Positions 44,884-54,411 of a stretch of 64,000 nt of DNA are shown piece by piece (within the stretch, counting starts at the first letter, position 1; every line of letters starts with the position of its first letter). The stretch comes from Nitrosomonas supralitoralis (lineage in GTDB: Bacteria; Pseudomonadota; Gammaproteobacteria; Burkholderiales; Nitrosomonadaceae). The position numbers were made by a program, and so were the translations under genes. The stretch covers positions 47,348 through 111,347 of the forward strand of contig NZ_PXXU01000006.1 of the NCBI RefSeq assembly GCF_003011925.2, written 5' to 3'. The notes beneath the pieces were generated by a model that did not search any database, had not been told where the DNA came from, and was given only the letters and a program-made list of their open reading frames with translations.

Positions 44884-45219
44884 ATGCAGATTTTTTTTAA
44901 ATTCTTTACTTTTGCCGCGCTGCTGATAATCATCTTCTTTTTGACAGGCTGTGGAAACTACGCAGAAAAGACCCATCAATCTTGGGTTGAACCTCCGGCC
45001 GGACCTGTTTACGATGATTCGACCATTTTCGCACGGATTACTCAGGCAATTCAATCAGACCCTGTATTACAGGGTGCGGACATTGAAATCAAAGTTAAAG
45101 ACGGTCAGGTTACCCTGACAGGCACGGCTAGCAAGGAAGATCAGATTACCCGCTCTAATATGCATGCTTGGATCGTGGATGGTGTGAAGAAAGTAGATAA
45201 CGAAGTGGTCATTAAGTAA
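44884..45219 (+). CDS. BON-domain lipoprotein
   Basis: 111 residues. Lipoprotein signal ends FFLTGCGN (Cys23). A single BON domain follows: DDSTIFARITQAIQSDPVLQGADIEIKVKDGQVTLTGTA, ending VKKVDNEVVIK. BON domains bind membranes or envelope glycans in osmotic-stress proteins such as OsmY. A terminator follows directly. A second BON lipoprotein lies at 60110. Confidence 0.88.
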   Translation: MQIFFKFFTFAALLIIIFFLTGCGNYAEKTHQSWVEPPAGPVYDDSTIFARITQAIQSDPVLQGADIEIKVKDGQVTLTGTASKEDQITRSNMHAWIVDGVKKVDNEVVIK

Positions 45220-45225
45220 TCGAAT

Positions 45226-45253
45226 AAAAAATCCCCGTAATCGGGGATTTTTT
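45226..45253. terminator. Bidirectional terminator between the BON gene and dapD
   Basis: AAAAATCCCCG, loop TAA, CGGGGATTTTTT: a GC-rich stem with A- and T-runs on either side, placed between convergent genes. Confidence 0.9.
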
Positions 45254-45277
45254 ATTTATCTTATGCGGATATCTTGT

Positions 45278-46099
45278 TCAAATTCCGCGTAATAGCTCAT
45301 TAATTCCTGTTTTTGAACGAGTTTTTGCGTCTACTTGTTTAACTATCACGGCACAGTACAAACTGTATTTTCCATTTTCAGCCGGCAAGTTTCCTGATAC
45401 CACAACAGATCCAGGCGGAATGTGACCGTAACTTACTTCGCCAGTTTCACGGTTATAAATTTTAGTACTTTGACCAATATATACGCCCATAGAGATGACG
45501 GAATTCTCACCGACAATTACGCCTTCCACAATTTCCGAGCGCGCCCCAATAAAGCAATTATCCTCAATAATGGTCGGATTGGCTTGCACTGGCTCTAACA
45601 CGCCTCCAATACCAACACCACCCGACAGATGCACATTCTTGCCAATTTGCGCACACGATCCAACGGTAGCCCAAGTATCAACCATCGTACCATCGTCTAC
45701 ATACGCACCAATATTGACATAAGATGGCATCAGTACAACATTGTTGGCAATGAACGAACCTTTGCGCACCGCTGCGGGCGGGACTACACGAAAACCGCCA
45801 TCTCTAAAATCTCTGGAACTGTAATCAGCAAACTTGGACGGTACTTTGTCAAAATAATTGGAAAATCCACCTTTAATAAAACTGTTATCTTCGATTCGGA
45901 ATGACAGCAACACCGCTTTTTTGATCCATTGATGCGTTACCCAAGCGCCATCGATTTTCTCAGCTACCCGTAGCTTGCCATCATCCAGCATCGCCAAAAC
46001 TTGTGCAACGGCCTCCTTTAAACTGGCATCGACATTACGCGGCGTAATTTCGGCACGGCGTTCAAAAGCTTCTTCAATGATGGTTTTCAATTCACTCAT
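45278..46099 (-). CDS. dapD: Tetrahydrodipicolinate N-succinyltransferase DapD
   Basis: 273 residues, the family length, from [12 protein letters not shown] with AAGGA upstream; the frame opens 12 codons earlier. The C-terminal half is a left-handed beta-helix of hexapeptide repeats ([50 protein letters not shown]). It succinylates tetrahydrodipicolinate in the diaminopimelate/lysine pathway. The dapC gene lies just upstream on the same strand. Confidence 0.97.
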   Translation of the reverse strand: MSELKTIIEEAFERRAEITPRNVDASLKEAVAQVLAMLDDGKLRVAEKIDGAWVTHQWIKKAVLLSFRIEDNSFIKGGFSNYFDKVPSKFADYSSRDFRDGGFRVVPPAAVRKGSFIANNVVLMPSYVNIGAYVDDGTMVDTWATVGSCAQIGKNVHLSGGVGIGGVLEPVQANPTIIEDNCFIGARSEIVEGVIVGENSVISMGVYIGQSTKIYNRETGEVSYGHIPPGSVVVSGNLPAENGKYSLYCAVIVKQVDAKTRSKTGINELLRGI

Positions 46100-46131
46100 G
46101 ATTTTCCTTAGTAATTTAAATTCAATCCGAT

Positions 46132-47328
46132 TCAATTCAATCGAGTCACGAGGCTTTTAATTCTTTGCATGGCTTCGATACATTCCTGCGCAGATGTTAC
46201 CAATGCAATCCGAACATAATTTTTACCCGGATTACTGCCTTGTGCATCACGTGCCAGATAACTGCCTGGCAGTACCGTCACATTATAATCTTGATACAGC
46301 TGTCTAGTGAATTCGGTATCGTCGATAGGTGTTTTAATCCACAAATAGAAACCCGCATCAGGCATCTGTACTGCCATTGCATCAGACAGTATCGCCATTG
46401 CATCGATGAATTTTTGTGCATACAAACGGCGATTTTCCCTCACATGCTCCTCGTCATTCCACGCCGCTGCACTGGCAGCCTGAGCCGCGGGGTTCATGGC
46501 ACAGCCATGATATGTCCGATACAACAGAAATTTTTTCATTATAGCCGCGTCTCCGGCCACAAAACCGGAGCGCATTCCCGGTACATTCGAGCGTTTCGAT
46601 AAGCTATTGAACACCACCAGGCGAGGAAAGCCCACGCGACCCAATTGATTTGCAGCATCCAATGCACATAACGGTGGGTTGGATTCATCAAAATGGATCT
46701 CTGAATAACACTCATCCGAGGCCACCACAAAACCATAGCGATCTGACAGAGCAAACAATTCTCGCCATTCTTCCAGAGTCATCACTCCGCCCGTCGGATT
46801 ATTTGGCGAACAGACATAAATCAACTGCGTGCGCGACCATACATCATTACTTAATTGTGAAAAATCCAATCTAAAATGATTTTCTGGCAGCGTGTTAACA
46901 AAATAGGGTGTTGCACCAGCTAATAGTGCTGCGCCTTCGTAAATCTGATAAAAGGGATTGGGGCATATTACTGCCGGGCGACCAGCACTTGGATCAATCA
47001 CAGCTTGTGCAAAAGAAAACAACGCCTCGCGACTACCATTGACAGGAATAATTTCGGTATCCGGATTGATTTCGGGCAAATTAAAGCGACGTTCTATCCA
47101 TGCCGAAATGCTGTTGCGTAATGCCGGTATTCCTAGTGTAGTCGGATATGTCGATAAGCCTGCCAGATTGCCGATTATTGCTTGGCGGATAAAATCAGGC
47201 GTTGCATGTTTGGGCTCGCCAATCTGGAGATCAATCGGATTCAATGCAGTATTACGAGTTACTCCCTCAAATAATTGCCGCAATTTTTGGAACGGATAGG
47301 GTTGCAATTGACTCAGATTTGGGTTCAT
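46132..47328 (-). CDS. dapC: Succinyldiaminopimelate transaminase DapC
   Basis: 398 residues, fold-type I PLP aminotransferase. PNNPTGGVM binds the cofactor region, [11 protein letters not shown] has the PLP-contact Asp/Tyr, and the Schiff-base Lys is in [17 protein letters not shown]. It ends 33 bases before dapD, and the two act in consecutive steps of the succinylase branch, DapC using the product of DapD. The start ATG gives [13 protein letters not shown], the usual beginning. Confidence 0.95.
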   Translation of the reverse strand: MNPNLSQLQPYPFQKLRQLFEGVTRNTALNPIDLQIGEPKHATPDFIRQAIIGNLAGLSTYPTTLGIPALRNSISAWIERRFNLPEINPDTEIIPVNGSREALFSFAQAVIDPSAGRPAVICPNPFYQIYEGAALLAGATPYFVNTLPENHFRLDFSQLSNDVWSRTQLIYVCSPNNPTGGVMTLEEWRELFALSDRYGFVVASDECYSEIHFDESNPPLCALDAANQLGRVGFPRLVVFNSLSKRSNVPGMRSGFVAGDAAIMKKFLLYRTYHGCAMNPAAQAASAAAWNDEEHVRENRRLYAQKFIDAMAILSDAMAVQMPDAGFYLWIKTPIDDTEFTRQLYQDYNVTVLPGSYLARDAQGSNPGKNYVRIALVTSAQECIEAMQRIKSLVTRLN

Positions 47329-47710
47329 ACCATATTAGAAAGAATGCTCAGCTAATAGTCTTATACTGATCATCCTGGAATTAGGATATTTAATGCGTGT
47401 GGATTATAAATCGTGCATGTAAAAATGGCCAACTTAAATTAAGGCCATGTAATAATTAACTGTTGATTTTTTCAGTACCCTGATAATAAATGACTTTTTG
47501 ATTACCATAAAACCACATAACCAATTGATTATAAATAAACCATGCGATTCTATAAGCCATTTCCAACAATCAGTTGTGACATAGCCTAAATTAAAGTGCC
47601 GAATAAATACTGCTTCAAATAAAGAATATAAACCCTATTTCTCACACTCAAATTAAAACCGGTGTGACTCAAGAAAACGAGGTTTGATAGTACTGGAGCT
47701 AAAAATATGC
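47329..47710. other. Intergenic region without a recognised gene
   Basis: About 380 AT-rich bases upstream of dapC and downstream of the ExeA-like gene. The dapC-dapD promoter should be here. Confidence 0.4.
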
Positions 47711-47744
47711 ATTGAATAACCCGCCAATTGGCGGGTTATTCAAT
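47711..47744 (-). terminator. Perfect 34-bp palindrome after the ExeA-like gene
   Basis: The two 17-base arms ATTGAATAACCCGCCAA and TTGGCGGGTTATTCAAT match exactly with no spacer. It lies 31 bases beyond the stop of the ExeA-like gene; a short T-run (ATTTTTAG) follows on the minus strand. Most likely a terminator; the perfect symmetry would also suit a protein-binding site. Confidence 0.7.
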
Positions 47745-47775
47745 GAGATTAAATCCATTATCAATGGAATATTAA

Positions 47776-48990
47776 TCAAAGCCCGAACAAATTTGTAAGG
47801 CAGTCTAGTAATCCATCCGAATCAGAGCGGTGGCAAAAATAAAAAATGCTGATAAAGAAAGTGATAATTGAAGATAGTAGTAAAGCGACAGAAGCTTTTA
47901 AATTCTTTTGTTCATATTTTGCTTTTATCGCATTTGCAATGTCATCATAGGATTTGTTCGATACATCTATTTTTGCTCTTGGAATAACAGGAACTTCATC
48001 TACGCTTGAGAGAGTTTGCGGTTGCATCTTCTTTGTGCTTGGCGACGGGGATTGTTCGTTGTGCGGAACAGTCTCAGTTGCAACAGTCTCATGGGCCGGG
48101 TTGTCAGCAGCTTCGAGCAATTCCTGTTTTTTCCTTTCTTCATTGTTGAGCATAATGATGTAATGAAATACATCAGTTATCAATCCCATTCGTTGCGTAG
48201 CCTCATAAACATCTTTTGCATCGATCGAAGATTTGTCACGTTCATAGGCAACATTGAACGATCTGTCACATAACGAATTTATGGTTCGCGGAGTTCCACC
48301 GGCGCTAAACGCAATTGAGATAGCCTCCCATCCGGTGGATGAAATGAGATTTGGATTACCCCCAGCTACCTGAATACGATGCGTAATATATTTTAGTACA
48401 CCATCGGTAGTCAGTTTTCCTAATGATTCAAGTGCGGCAATTCGTTGTTTGAATGGAATCATTTCTGGTTTATTGATCTTCTCCATCAACTCTTCCTGGC
48501 CGAGGAGCAATAACTGAATAAGCTTGATGGATCCTTCTTCAAGATTATTTAATAGGCGAATACCATTAATAACATCTTCAGTCATCAGATGGGATTCATC
48601 GATGATAACCAGACATTTTTTTCCTTCCGTATTGATCGTCATCAAAGCATTTCGAATATCTCTCATGACAAAGGTTTTTTCAGATGACGTGGGCTGGAGT
48701 CCCAGTTCTTGAGCAAGAAACAGATAAAGATCAGTGCTATTAGCAGGAGGTTCTGCCATCCAAATTAATTTGATGTTCTCTGGGAAATCGGCTTTTATCA
48801 TTTGACTCAATGTTGTTTTGCCGGAGCCAATCGGCCCTGTGACGACAATTAGTCCACGGCCGCTTTGTAAAGAACCAGATATTTGCTTACGTATGCGCGC
48901 ATGATCTCCGTGATCATAGAAAAATAACGGATCTGGTACATTCTCGAATGGAAGTAATTTGAGGTTAAAGTGCTGGGCATACATATGCAT
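47776..48990 (-). CDS. ExeA-like AAA ATPase with C-terminal membrane anchor
   Basis: 404 residues. The start YAQHFNLKLLPFENVPDP and the core (Walker A GPIGSGKTT at 52-60, Walker B CLVIIDESH at about 126-134, sensor RQ..ALESLGKL, and SAGGTPRTINSLCDRS) are those of the ExeA/GspA and MshM family, ATPases that help build secretin or pilus complexes through peptidoglycan. Residues 285-365 form a polar linker, and a single membrane helix (about 371-390) lies near the C-terminus. Its ATG overlaps the stop of the OmpA-like gene. No secretin or pilus gene is nearby, so the partner system is unknown. Confidence 0.85.
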   Translation of the reverse strand: MHMYAQHFNLKLLPFENVPDPLFFYDHGDHARIRKQISGSLQSGRGLIVVTGPIGSGKTTLSQMIKADFPENIKLIWMAEPPANSTDLYLFLAQELGLQPTSSEKTFVMRDIRNALMTINTEGKKCLVIIDESHLMTEDVINGIRLLNNLEEGSIKLIQLLLLGQEELMEKINKPEMIPFKQRIAALESLGKLTTDGVLKYITHRIQVAGGNPNLISSTGWEAISIAFSAGGTPRTINSLCDRSFNVAYERDKSSIDAKDVYEATQRMGLITDVFHYIIMLNNEERKKQELLEAADNPAHETVATETVPHNEQSPSPSTKKMQPQTLSSVDEVPVIPRAKIDVSNKSYDDIANAIKAKYEQKNLKASVALLLSSIITFFISIFYFCHRSDSDGLLDCLTNLFGL

Positions 48991-49733
48991 TAGTTTGCTC
49001 CCTCTTGAGGCATAAGTTTTACTTCGACTCTACGGTTTTTTGCTCTACCTTCAGCTGTGTCATTGGTATCTATCGGGCGTCTGTCACCATAGCCAATAAT
49101 AGACATTCGTGTGGCGGGTACTCCATGTAAAGCCAGTATATTTGCGATGGCTCGTGCACGACGTCTAGATAAATCCATATTGTCACTACTAATCTTTCCA
49201 GTAGGTATATTGTCGGTGTGACCCTCAATGAGAATACGGCTGTTCGGAGATGCTATAATTTCTTTAATTAAATCTTCAATCGTCGCATAGGAGACGTCAT
49301 GGATAATATCTTGTCCGGAACGGAATGTTTTGCCATCAAATATTGTTAATGTTCGAGGTTTCACTATAGTGTCTGAAGTTGGAATGACTTCTGTTATTTC
49401 TTCTGCAGCAGCAGTGAGTTCTTTTGTAGCTGTGGGTTCAACTATTGCAGTAGATTGATTTTTATCTTGCGTGGTTGCATTTTCCGCGTTCTCAACAGAT
49501 ACATTATTACCATTCAGAGCTGCTTCGGACGAATAGTGTAAGTCGTCCATACTGGAGACTGGTCCAGGTGTGGGTATGAGCGAAGGTGCAGATTCAGGGG
49601 TGGGGGATATTATTTCCGGCCAGTCACCCCGATAAACTGCATCGTGAGCTGGAATGTCTAGTGCCTTAAACGCAACAACAGCTGATAAACTAAAAAATAC
49701 AACAGACAGTCCAATAATAATGAAACGTAACAT
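48990..49733 (-). CDS. Inner-membrane-anchored OmpA-like peptidoglycan-binding protein
   Basis: 247 residues: a membrane helix (about 3-24), a Pro/Thr/Glu-rich spacer (about 40-130) and a C-terminal OmpA domain with ILIEGHTDNIPTG, DLSRRRARAIANIL and GYGDRRPIDTNDTAEGRAKNRRVEV. The layout recalls the stator and GspB-like proteins that bind the cell wall from the inner membrane. It is coupled by a TAATG overlap to the ExeA-like ATPase downstream, so the two probably act together at the wall. Confidence 0.85.
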   Translation of the reverse strand: MLRFIIIGLSVVFFSLSAVVAFKALDIPAHDAVYRGDWPEIISPTPESAPSLIPTPGPVSSMDDLHYSSEAALNGNNVSVENAENATTQDKNQSTAIVEPTATKELTAAAEEITEVIPTSDTIVKPRTLTIFDGKTFRSGQDIIHDVSYATIEDLIKEIIASPNSRILIEGHTDNIPTGKISSDNMDLSRRRARAIANILALHGVPATRMSIIGYGDRRPIDTNDTAEGRAKNRRVEVKLMPQEGAN

Positions 49734-50484
49734 GATAGTGTACTCGATTTAGTATGTGATAAATTAAGCAAGTATTAACGGACCTCTTCATCAATATTTT
49801 AGCGTATTGAAGGGCGTTTTGCTTATGTGAATAGAATAAAATGATCTGATTATCGGTAAAAAAGCTGTATAGCCCGAATTCAGCGTAATTCAAAACCTGT
49901 GCCACAAGCTGCCGGTTAACATTGTCCCGTACAAATTTGGATTTAATTGAACTAATAGAAGTAATAAATTATATCTTTCCATGAGATTAACATATTATAT
50001 TTATTTGATGTGCCAAAGCATCTATTCTAAAAGGGTTTGAATTTTTTGAGAAAGATCGTGTGAGATTTGTCACGCGTTTATTCACTGTAAGATGCTATGT
50101 TACAAGATGTCAATTATCATAGATCATAGATCATAGTTGTTACTTCACGAACTTTGAAAAAGGCTTGCAGCATCAGTCAGTGTAAAATATTGATATGACC
50201 GAATTGGTTGGCTAGATGCGAGGATTATTTTAATTGTTTTTGCTAAAGCCTGTTGGTAAATACTTACAGAGAAGAATGAATCCCTTTCTTTGTTAGTGTC
50301 GAGAATATTCCACAGATTTTGTATGTGTCAACGATAGATACTTTTTCTGTTAGTGAACAGCGTTATTGACTCAGTTCTTAAAATTCTTAGTGTTATATTT
50401 ATTAACTCAATAAAGTCTCGGCTTTTGTTTGTTTCATGTAATGGAAATCCCGAGTGTTCTACTATCAATATGGAGATTAATAGC
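49734..50484. other. Divergent intergenic region
   Basis: About 750 AT-rich bases between the OmpA-like gene (minus) and the lipoprotein gene (plus). It contains a short tandem repeat (ATCATAG three times, 50117-50137). An open frame continues upstream of the lipoprotein start but has no initiation signal. Promoters for both genes must lie here. Confidence 0.45.
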
Positions 50485-51759
50485 ATGACAATAACTACAG
50501 CGTCTTTCTCACGATTGCCTCGAACAGACAACAGAGTTCCAAAATTATTACTCTGGTTGATTGCGTTTATGCCGATTTTGATCGCAGGTTGCAGCATCGG
50601 AGATAAAATCGACAAATTAACAGATAAAGTAAGTGATGTAGCGGGAGATACCGTATCTACGTTAGATAACGCGATTGATGCTTTGGATCGAAACTCAGCA
50701 TCATGGCAATCGGTATTGCAAGATACTACGACAAAGCTGACCGATGAAGCCCAATCCACAATCCGTAATGAGGTTTCTGATCTGCTTAATCGCAGCGTCG
50801 CAGCTACGGGAAACGAATTGCGCTGCAATATGGATTTTATCGGTTCGCGCGTGCGTCAGGCTTTGGCGCGAATACGGGCGCGACTGCTTCATCAATCGAT
50901 ACCACCGGTTGAGCCAGCGTTATGTCATGTAGTGCCTGCAGCTGTAGATATGGCATTGGATACAAGCCGTCGCAACAAACTGGAGTTTTTCGGATATGAT
51001 TTTGATACTACACCCATTAAAGTAACTTTACACAATAAATCAGGTGTATTGGATGTTTCTTCCAAGCTTGATCGATTGACTCATTATCACATGACGCTCA
51101 ATCTCGGTGCCAATGGGGTTCCTGTATCCAGCGCCAGTGATCGTCTGACCTTGGAATGGCAGGATCGTCCTATTTCCAGTATCGCCGTGATTCAACCGGC
51201 TACACCAGTGTGCCGGGAAAAACCAGAAACATACGCGCGTAATACTTATTTATCCTTTACGCCACCCCATACACGTGGGGACAAAGATTTTAGCGGGAAT
51301 GGTCCTGAAGTATGGGCAAAAGCACGTTGGAGTAACGAAGGTACGCATGTTAGTTTACGACTATGGATGAAAGCTCAGGAAACACGTAGCGATTGGACCA
51401 CTGCAGAAGGTGAGCGCACTGATGTCTACTATACGCCGCCGCCAGGCTGGCGCATTGACAGTATTGCCAATAGCCTGGAAAGCACGGCCCATTATATCGA
51501 TACAGATCATAACGATGATCGTCAAGGCGGTGGCCCGAACGGACCGGTCAGGGAGTTCAAATTCCGTGGCGATCGCAGTGGTGATGATGCAGGTAGCTAT
51601 ACCGGTGTAGATGTTACTTTTAATCCACTCGTGGTGAAATTAGTGGAGGTGGCTGACTGTGCTCCGGCATCAGTAATAAAATCGTTGCAGATAAAAGATC
51701 TGATTGCTCCCTCTACAATCAAACGCCTGCAACCCATGATGTTGAAGCTGAAGCCTTAG
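50485..51759 (+). CDS. Large lipoprotein of unknown function
   Basis: 424 residues from the ATG at 50485, preceded by GGAG at 10 bases; the frame is open for 44 more codons but these lack a start signal. The signal segment LLLWLIAFMPILIAGC gives lipidated Cys near residue 35. A helical stretch follows (about 40-110, DKIDKLTDKVSD, LDNAIDALD), then a larger beta-rich domain with KLEFFGYDFD...LHN and RNTYLSFTPPHTRGDKDFSGNGPEVWAKA. No family recognised. A strong terminator follows. Confidence 0.8.
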   Translation: MTITTASFSRLPRTDNRVPKLLLWLIAFMPILIAGCSIGDKIDKLTDKVSDVAGDTVSTLDNAIDALDRNSASWQSVLQDTTTKLTDEAQSTIRNEVSDLLNRSVAATGNELRCNMDFIGSRVRQALARIRARLLHQSIPPVEPALCHVVPAAVDMALDTSRRNKLEFFGYDFDTTPIKVTLHNKSGVLDVSSKLDRLTHYHMTLNLGANGVPVSSASDRLTLEWQDRPISSIAVIQPATPVCREKPETYARNTYLSFTPPHTRGDKDFSGNGPEVWAKARWSNEGTHVSLRLWMKAQETRSDWTTAEGERTDVYYTPPPGWRIDSIANSLESTAHYIDTDHNDDRQGGGPNGPVREFKFRGDRSGDDAGSYTGVDVTFNPLVVKLVEVADCAPASVIKSLQIKDLIAPSTIKRLQPMMLKLKP

Positions 51760-51799
51760 TTATATACTCTGTGGCAAAGCTTTAATTGATTCTTAATTG

Positions 51800-51846
51800 A
51801 TGCACTGCACTAGTGATCACGAAGCATTGGTGCAGTGCATTTTTAT
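51800..51846 (+). terminator. Rho-independent terminator
   Basis: ATGCACTGCAC and GTGCAGTGCAT form a perfect 11-bp stem around a 19-base loop, followed by TTTTTA. It ends the large lipoprotein gene. Confidence 0.85.
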
Positions 51847-52059
51847 GTGTTGTAATTTCTTTCGCAACGCCTGCGCATTTAGGCGAGCTTGCAGCATAAA
51901 GCTTCCCGTTACATTTTGTATCTGATTGGGATCGTTAACAATCTGGGAGTAAGTTTCTGCATCATTTGACTTAATTTGAAAAATGCTGAGGAGAAAAGTC
52001 TTTAACCAATAATCTAGTTGCAATGCAATTGGTACTGATGAGTTAATAATTGTTGGTTA

Positions 52060-52618
52060 AATTTTTTGCAGGCGGTACTGTTCTGGTAATAACGCTTTTT
52101 GTGCTAAGGGATTATTTATACTTGAGCCGAATCAAGCTGCGGTGATGGTTTTCTTCGGCAAGTATGCTGGGACTGTCAGTGAAAGTGGTTGCTTCTGGGT
52201 TTATCCATTTTATAGCCGAACGCCAGTATCGCTTCGGACCAATAACTGGAATACCCTGCTCTCAAAGTCAATGATGACGTGGCAACTTGATTGAAATTGC
52301 TGCAGTAATCGCTTGGCGTGTGCAGAATACGGTTCGCGCAATTTTCGATGTGGAGAGCACATTCAATTGTTTGCAGGTTCAAAGCGAATCGACAGTTTGT
52401 CAAGTAGCCAGAATTCATGCATACGACAATACTGAAGGATAAGGGTTGCGCAAAAGTTTGCGTACTGATTTTGATACATTGCAGCGTTGTTGCGTGAATC
52501 AATTCAACAGCATGTCGAAGTTGCAGGTATTGTGATTGAGGAAGCTAAGATTGCTCATCTTGCCTATGCACCCGAGATTGCTATGCCATGTTGCGACGAC
52601 AACAGCGGAAGCCGTAGT
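52060..52618 (+). pseudogene. Decayed SPFH/Band-7 (stomatin/prohibitin-like) gene
   Basis: Across shifting frames the plus strand reads a hydrophobic GGTVLVITLFVL, then EPNQAAVMVFFGKYAGTVSE, FWVYPF, SLRTNNWN, LKVNDD, IEIAAVIAWRVQNTVRAIFD, VQSES, and finally EVAGIVIEEAKIAHLAYAPEIA. These are consecutive conserved blocks of an SPFH-domain protein in the right order. At least three frameshifts and several small deletions break it, and it stops at the 3-prime end of the converging flavoprotein gene. Two minus-strand open frames here are shadows. Confidence 0.75.
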
Positions 52619-52619
52619 A

Positions 52620-54032
52620 TTAATCAAGGGCTTCCGAATTAAAGGTGCCGCACATGGACAGATCGAATGCGTTGACTACAGGGAGTTGTGCCGCTAGTGC
52701 ACGAAGCGCTGTGCGCAGGCCTTCTTCCAGAACCGGATGATAAAACGGCAAACGCAATAACTGCTGAACCGTGAGCGATCGATCGATGGCGAGCGCCAGT
52801 AGATGTGCCATATGGTCTCCGGCGGGTGCGCACATTTCCGCGCCCAATAACCGACCACTTTCTGCATCGGCATAAAGACGCTGAATGCCCTTGTTTCGCT
52901 GACCGACGCGAGCGCGTCCCTGGCGGTCAAAATGTACTTCTCCAGTCAGAGTCTTGGCAGGGTCGAGTTCCTGAAAGCGACTACCTACGATTGCAATGAT
53001 CGGATCAGTAAATATGATGGACAGTGATGCCCGGCGTGTAAAGCAAAGGGGATCAGAGCGCATGGCATTAAGTCCAGCAATGTATCCTTCATCGGCAGCT
53101 TCATGCAGCAGTGGCACTTGGTCGTTAGCGTCGCCGGCCAGAAATACCGGCAGATCGGCCACTTGCAGGGTACTTGGATTTACCGGTGGCATGCCATGTT
53201 GATCAAGTGGAATTCCCAGTGTTTCGAAGCCCAGATTATCGATATTAGGGCGGCGACCCAACGCAGCGAGAACACAATCAACCATCACTTCGTTGTTTCC
53301 GGCACGTACCTGCACGTTCTTTTGTACGAGTTGCAACTCGGCCTTCTTTCCCAGATGCAGAGGAAATTCTCTTCCTAACAGATCTGACGCCACTGCAACG
53401 ACCTGCGGATCTGTTAATCCAGCGATTTGATTTCCACCAAATGCTACTACCTTGATCCCAAGACGAGAAAGCGCCTGGGCCATCTCGGTACCGATAGAGC
53501 CCATTCCCACTACTGCCATACGAGCGGGCAAAGTTTTCTGTTCAAACAAGGTATCTGTTGTGAGCAGCCGACTACCCAATGAATTCCACGACGCTGGGAC
53601 AATCGGGTGCGATCCGGTAGCAATTATGATTTTGTGCGCACGTAACTCCTCACCATTGACTTCCAATCTATCTGGGGCAAGCAGGCGCGCACGCCCAGAA
53701 ATCGCACGCTTTCCCAGTTCTTCTGTTGTTTTGATCGTGCTGGCAACAAAATCATCGCGTAACCGCCGCACTCGCTGTAAGACAGCAGGAACATCAATTG
53801 TGAGCTGACCAGAGCCACGAATTCCGAATTCTTCAAAGGTATTGCGACGTTGAAAGGCATTGGCAGCCTCAATCAACGCTTTGGATGGCATGCAACCGAC
53901 CCGGGCGCATATAGTACCCCAGGGCCCGTCATTGATAATCACAAAGTTCTGAGTGCTTTTTCGCACCTCTCGCAACGCGGATAATCCTGCGCTACCGGCT
54001 CCAACGATAATCACATCCAGTACTTTACTCAT
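52620..54032 (-). CDS. Dihydrolipoamide-dehydrogenase-like flavoprotein disulfide reductase
   Basis: 470 residues from MSKVLDVIIVGAG with GGAGAG upstream. The FAD fold GAGSAGLSAL, redox-active pair in GTICARVGCMPSK (Cys-x4-Cys), NAD fold VGMGSIGTEMAQAL, the FLAGDAND FAD loop and the C-terminal HPVLEEGLR active-site base are all present. Class I disulfide reductase. The sequence departs from 2-oxoacid-dehydrogenase E3 (WGTICA for GGTC.N), and no E1 or E2 gene is adjacent, so it may belong to the stand-alone group of such enzymes, often annotated dihydrolipoyl dehydrogenase. The upstream gap holds a possible 45-codon frame. Confidence 0.85.
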   Translation of the reverse strand: MSKVLDVIIVGAGSAGLSALREVRKSTQNFVIINDGPWGTICARVGCMPSKALIEAANAFQRRNTFEEFGIRGSGQLTIDVPAVLQRVRRLRDDFVASTIKTTEELGKRAISGRARLLAPDRLEVNGEELRAHKIIIATGSHPIVPASWNSLGSRLLTTDTLFEQKTLPARMAVVGMGSIGTEMAQALSRLGIKVVAFGGNQIAGLTDPQVVAVASDLLGREFPLHLGKKAELQLVQKNVQVRAGNNEVMVDCVLAALGRRPNIDNLGFETLGIPLDQHGMPPVNPSTLQVADLPVFLAGDANDQVPLLHEAADEGYIAGLNAMRSDPLCFTRRASLSIIFTDPIIAIVGSRFQELDPAKTLTGEVHFDRQGRARVGQRNKGIQRLYADAESGRLLGAEMCAPAGDHMAHLLALAIDRSLTVQQLLRLPFYHPVLEEGLRTALRALAAQLPVVNAFDLSMCGTFNSEALD

Positions 54033-54120
54033 AATTAATCTCTCCGATGACACGCACAGAACATCCGAACATTGTGGTTAGATTCGATTTATATTCTTTG
54101 CTCTAGTTTTTCTAGACCGC

Positions 54121-54258
54121 TTATCGTCGGTTGAACTGATCCTCACGATAGTTTTCGATCTGTTGAAGAATCTGCCCTGTTTCTAACATGCATGCATTAT
54201 TATTGACAATTCTGATTTTCTTAACCATCCTATCAGGGACTCGACATTCAAACAACAT
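54121..54258 (-). CDS. Possible 45-residue protein
   Basis: MLFECRVPDRMVKKIRIV, then NACMLETGQILQQIENYRED to FNRR. An AGG lies 8 bases before the ATG. The composition looks like coding sequence, but no family is recognised and it may be the end of a decayed longer gene, since the frame is open for 14 more codons upstream. Confidence 0.3.
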   Translation of the reverse strand: MLFECRVPDRMVKKIRIVNNNACMLETGQILQQIENYREDQFNRR

Positions 54259-54411
54259 GCTATTACCTATACGATGTTTTGCAGCAGTTACTGAGACACG
54301 TCAAATTGGAGAGGTCGAGCCATATTTATCTATCTGACTTGCTTGCCCATGATATGGTGAAACTTATCTTTGTATAAAAATCGAGCCTGATTTTTTGTTG
54401 TCAGTAGTTAA

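Noticed and set aside
50353..50484. Upstream extension of the large lipoprotein
   Set aside because: The extension would bury the lipoprotein signal behind 44 residues, and the GGAG site supports the ATG at 50485.
51817..52023. 68-residue minus-strand frame beside the terminator
   Set aside because: It begins in unremarkable sequence, ends within the terminator stem, and matches no family.
52176..52502. 108-residue minus-strand frame
   Set aside because: It lies over the decayed SPFH gene, whose conserved blocks are on the plus strand.
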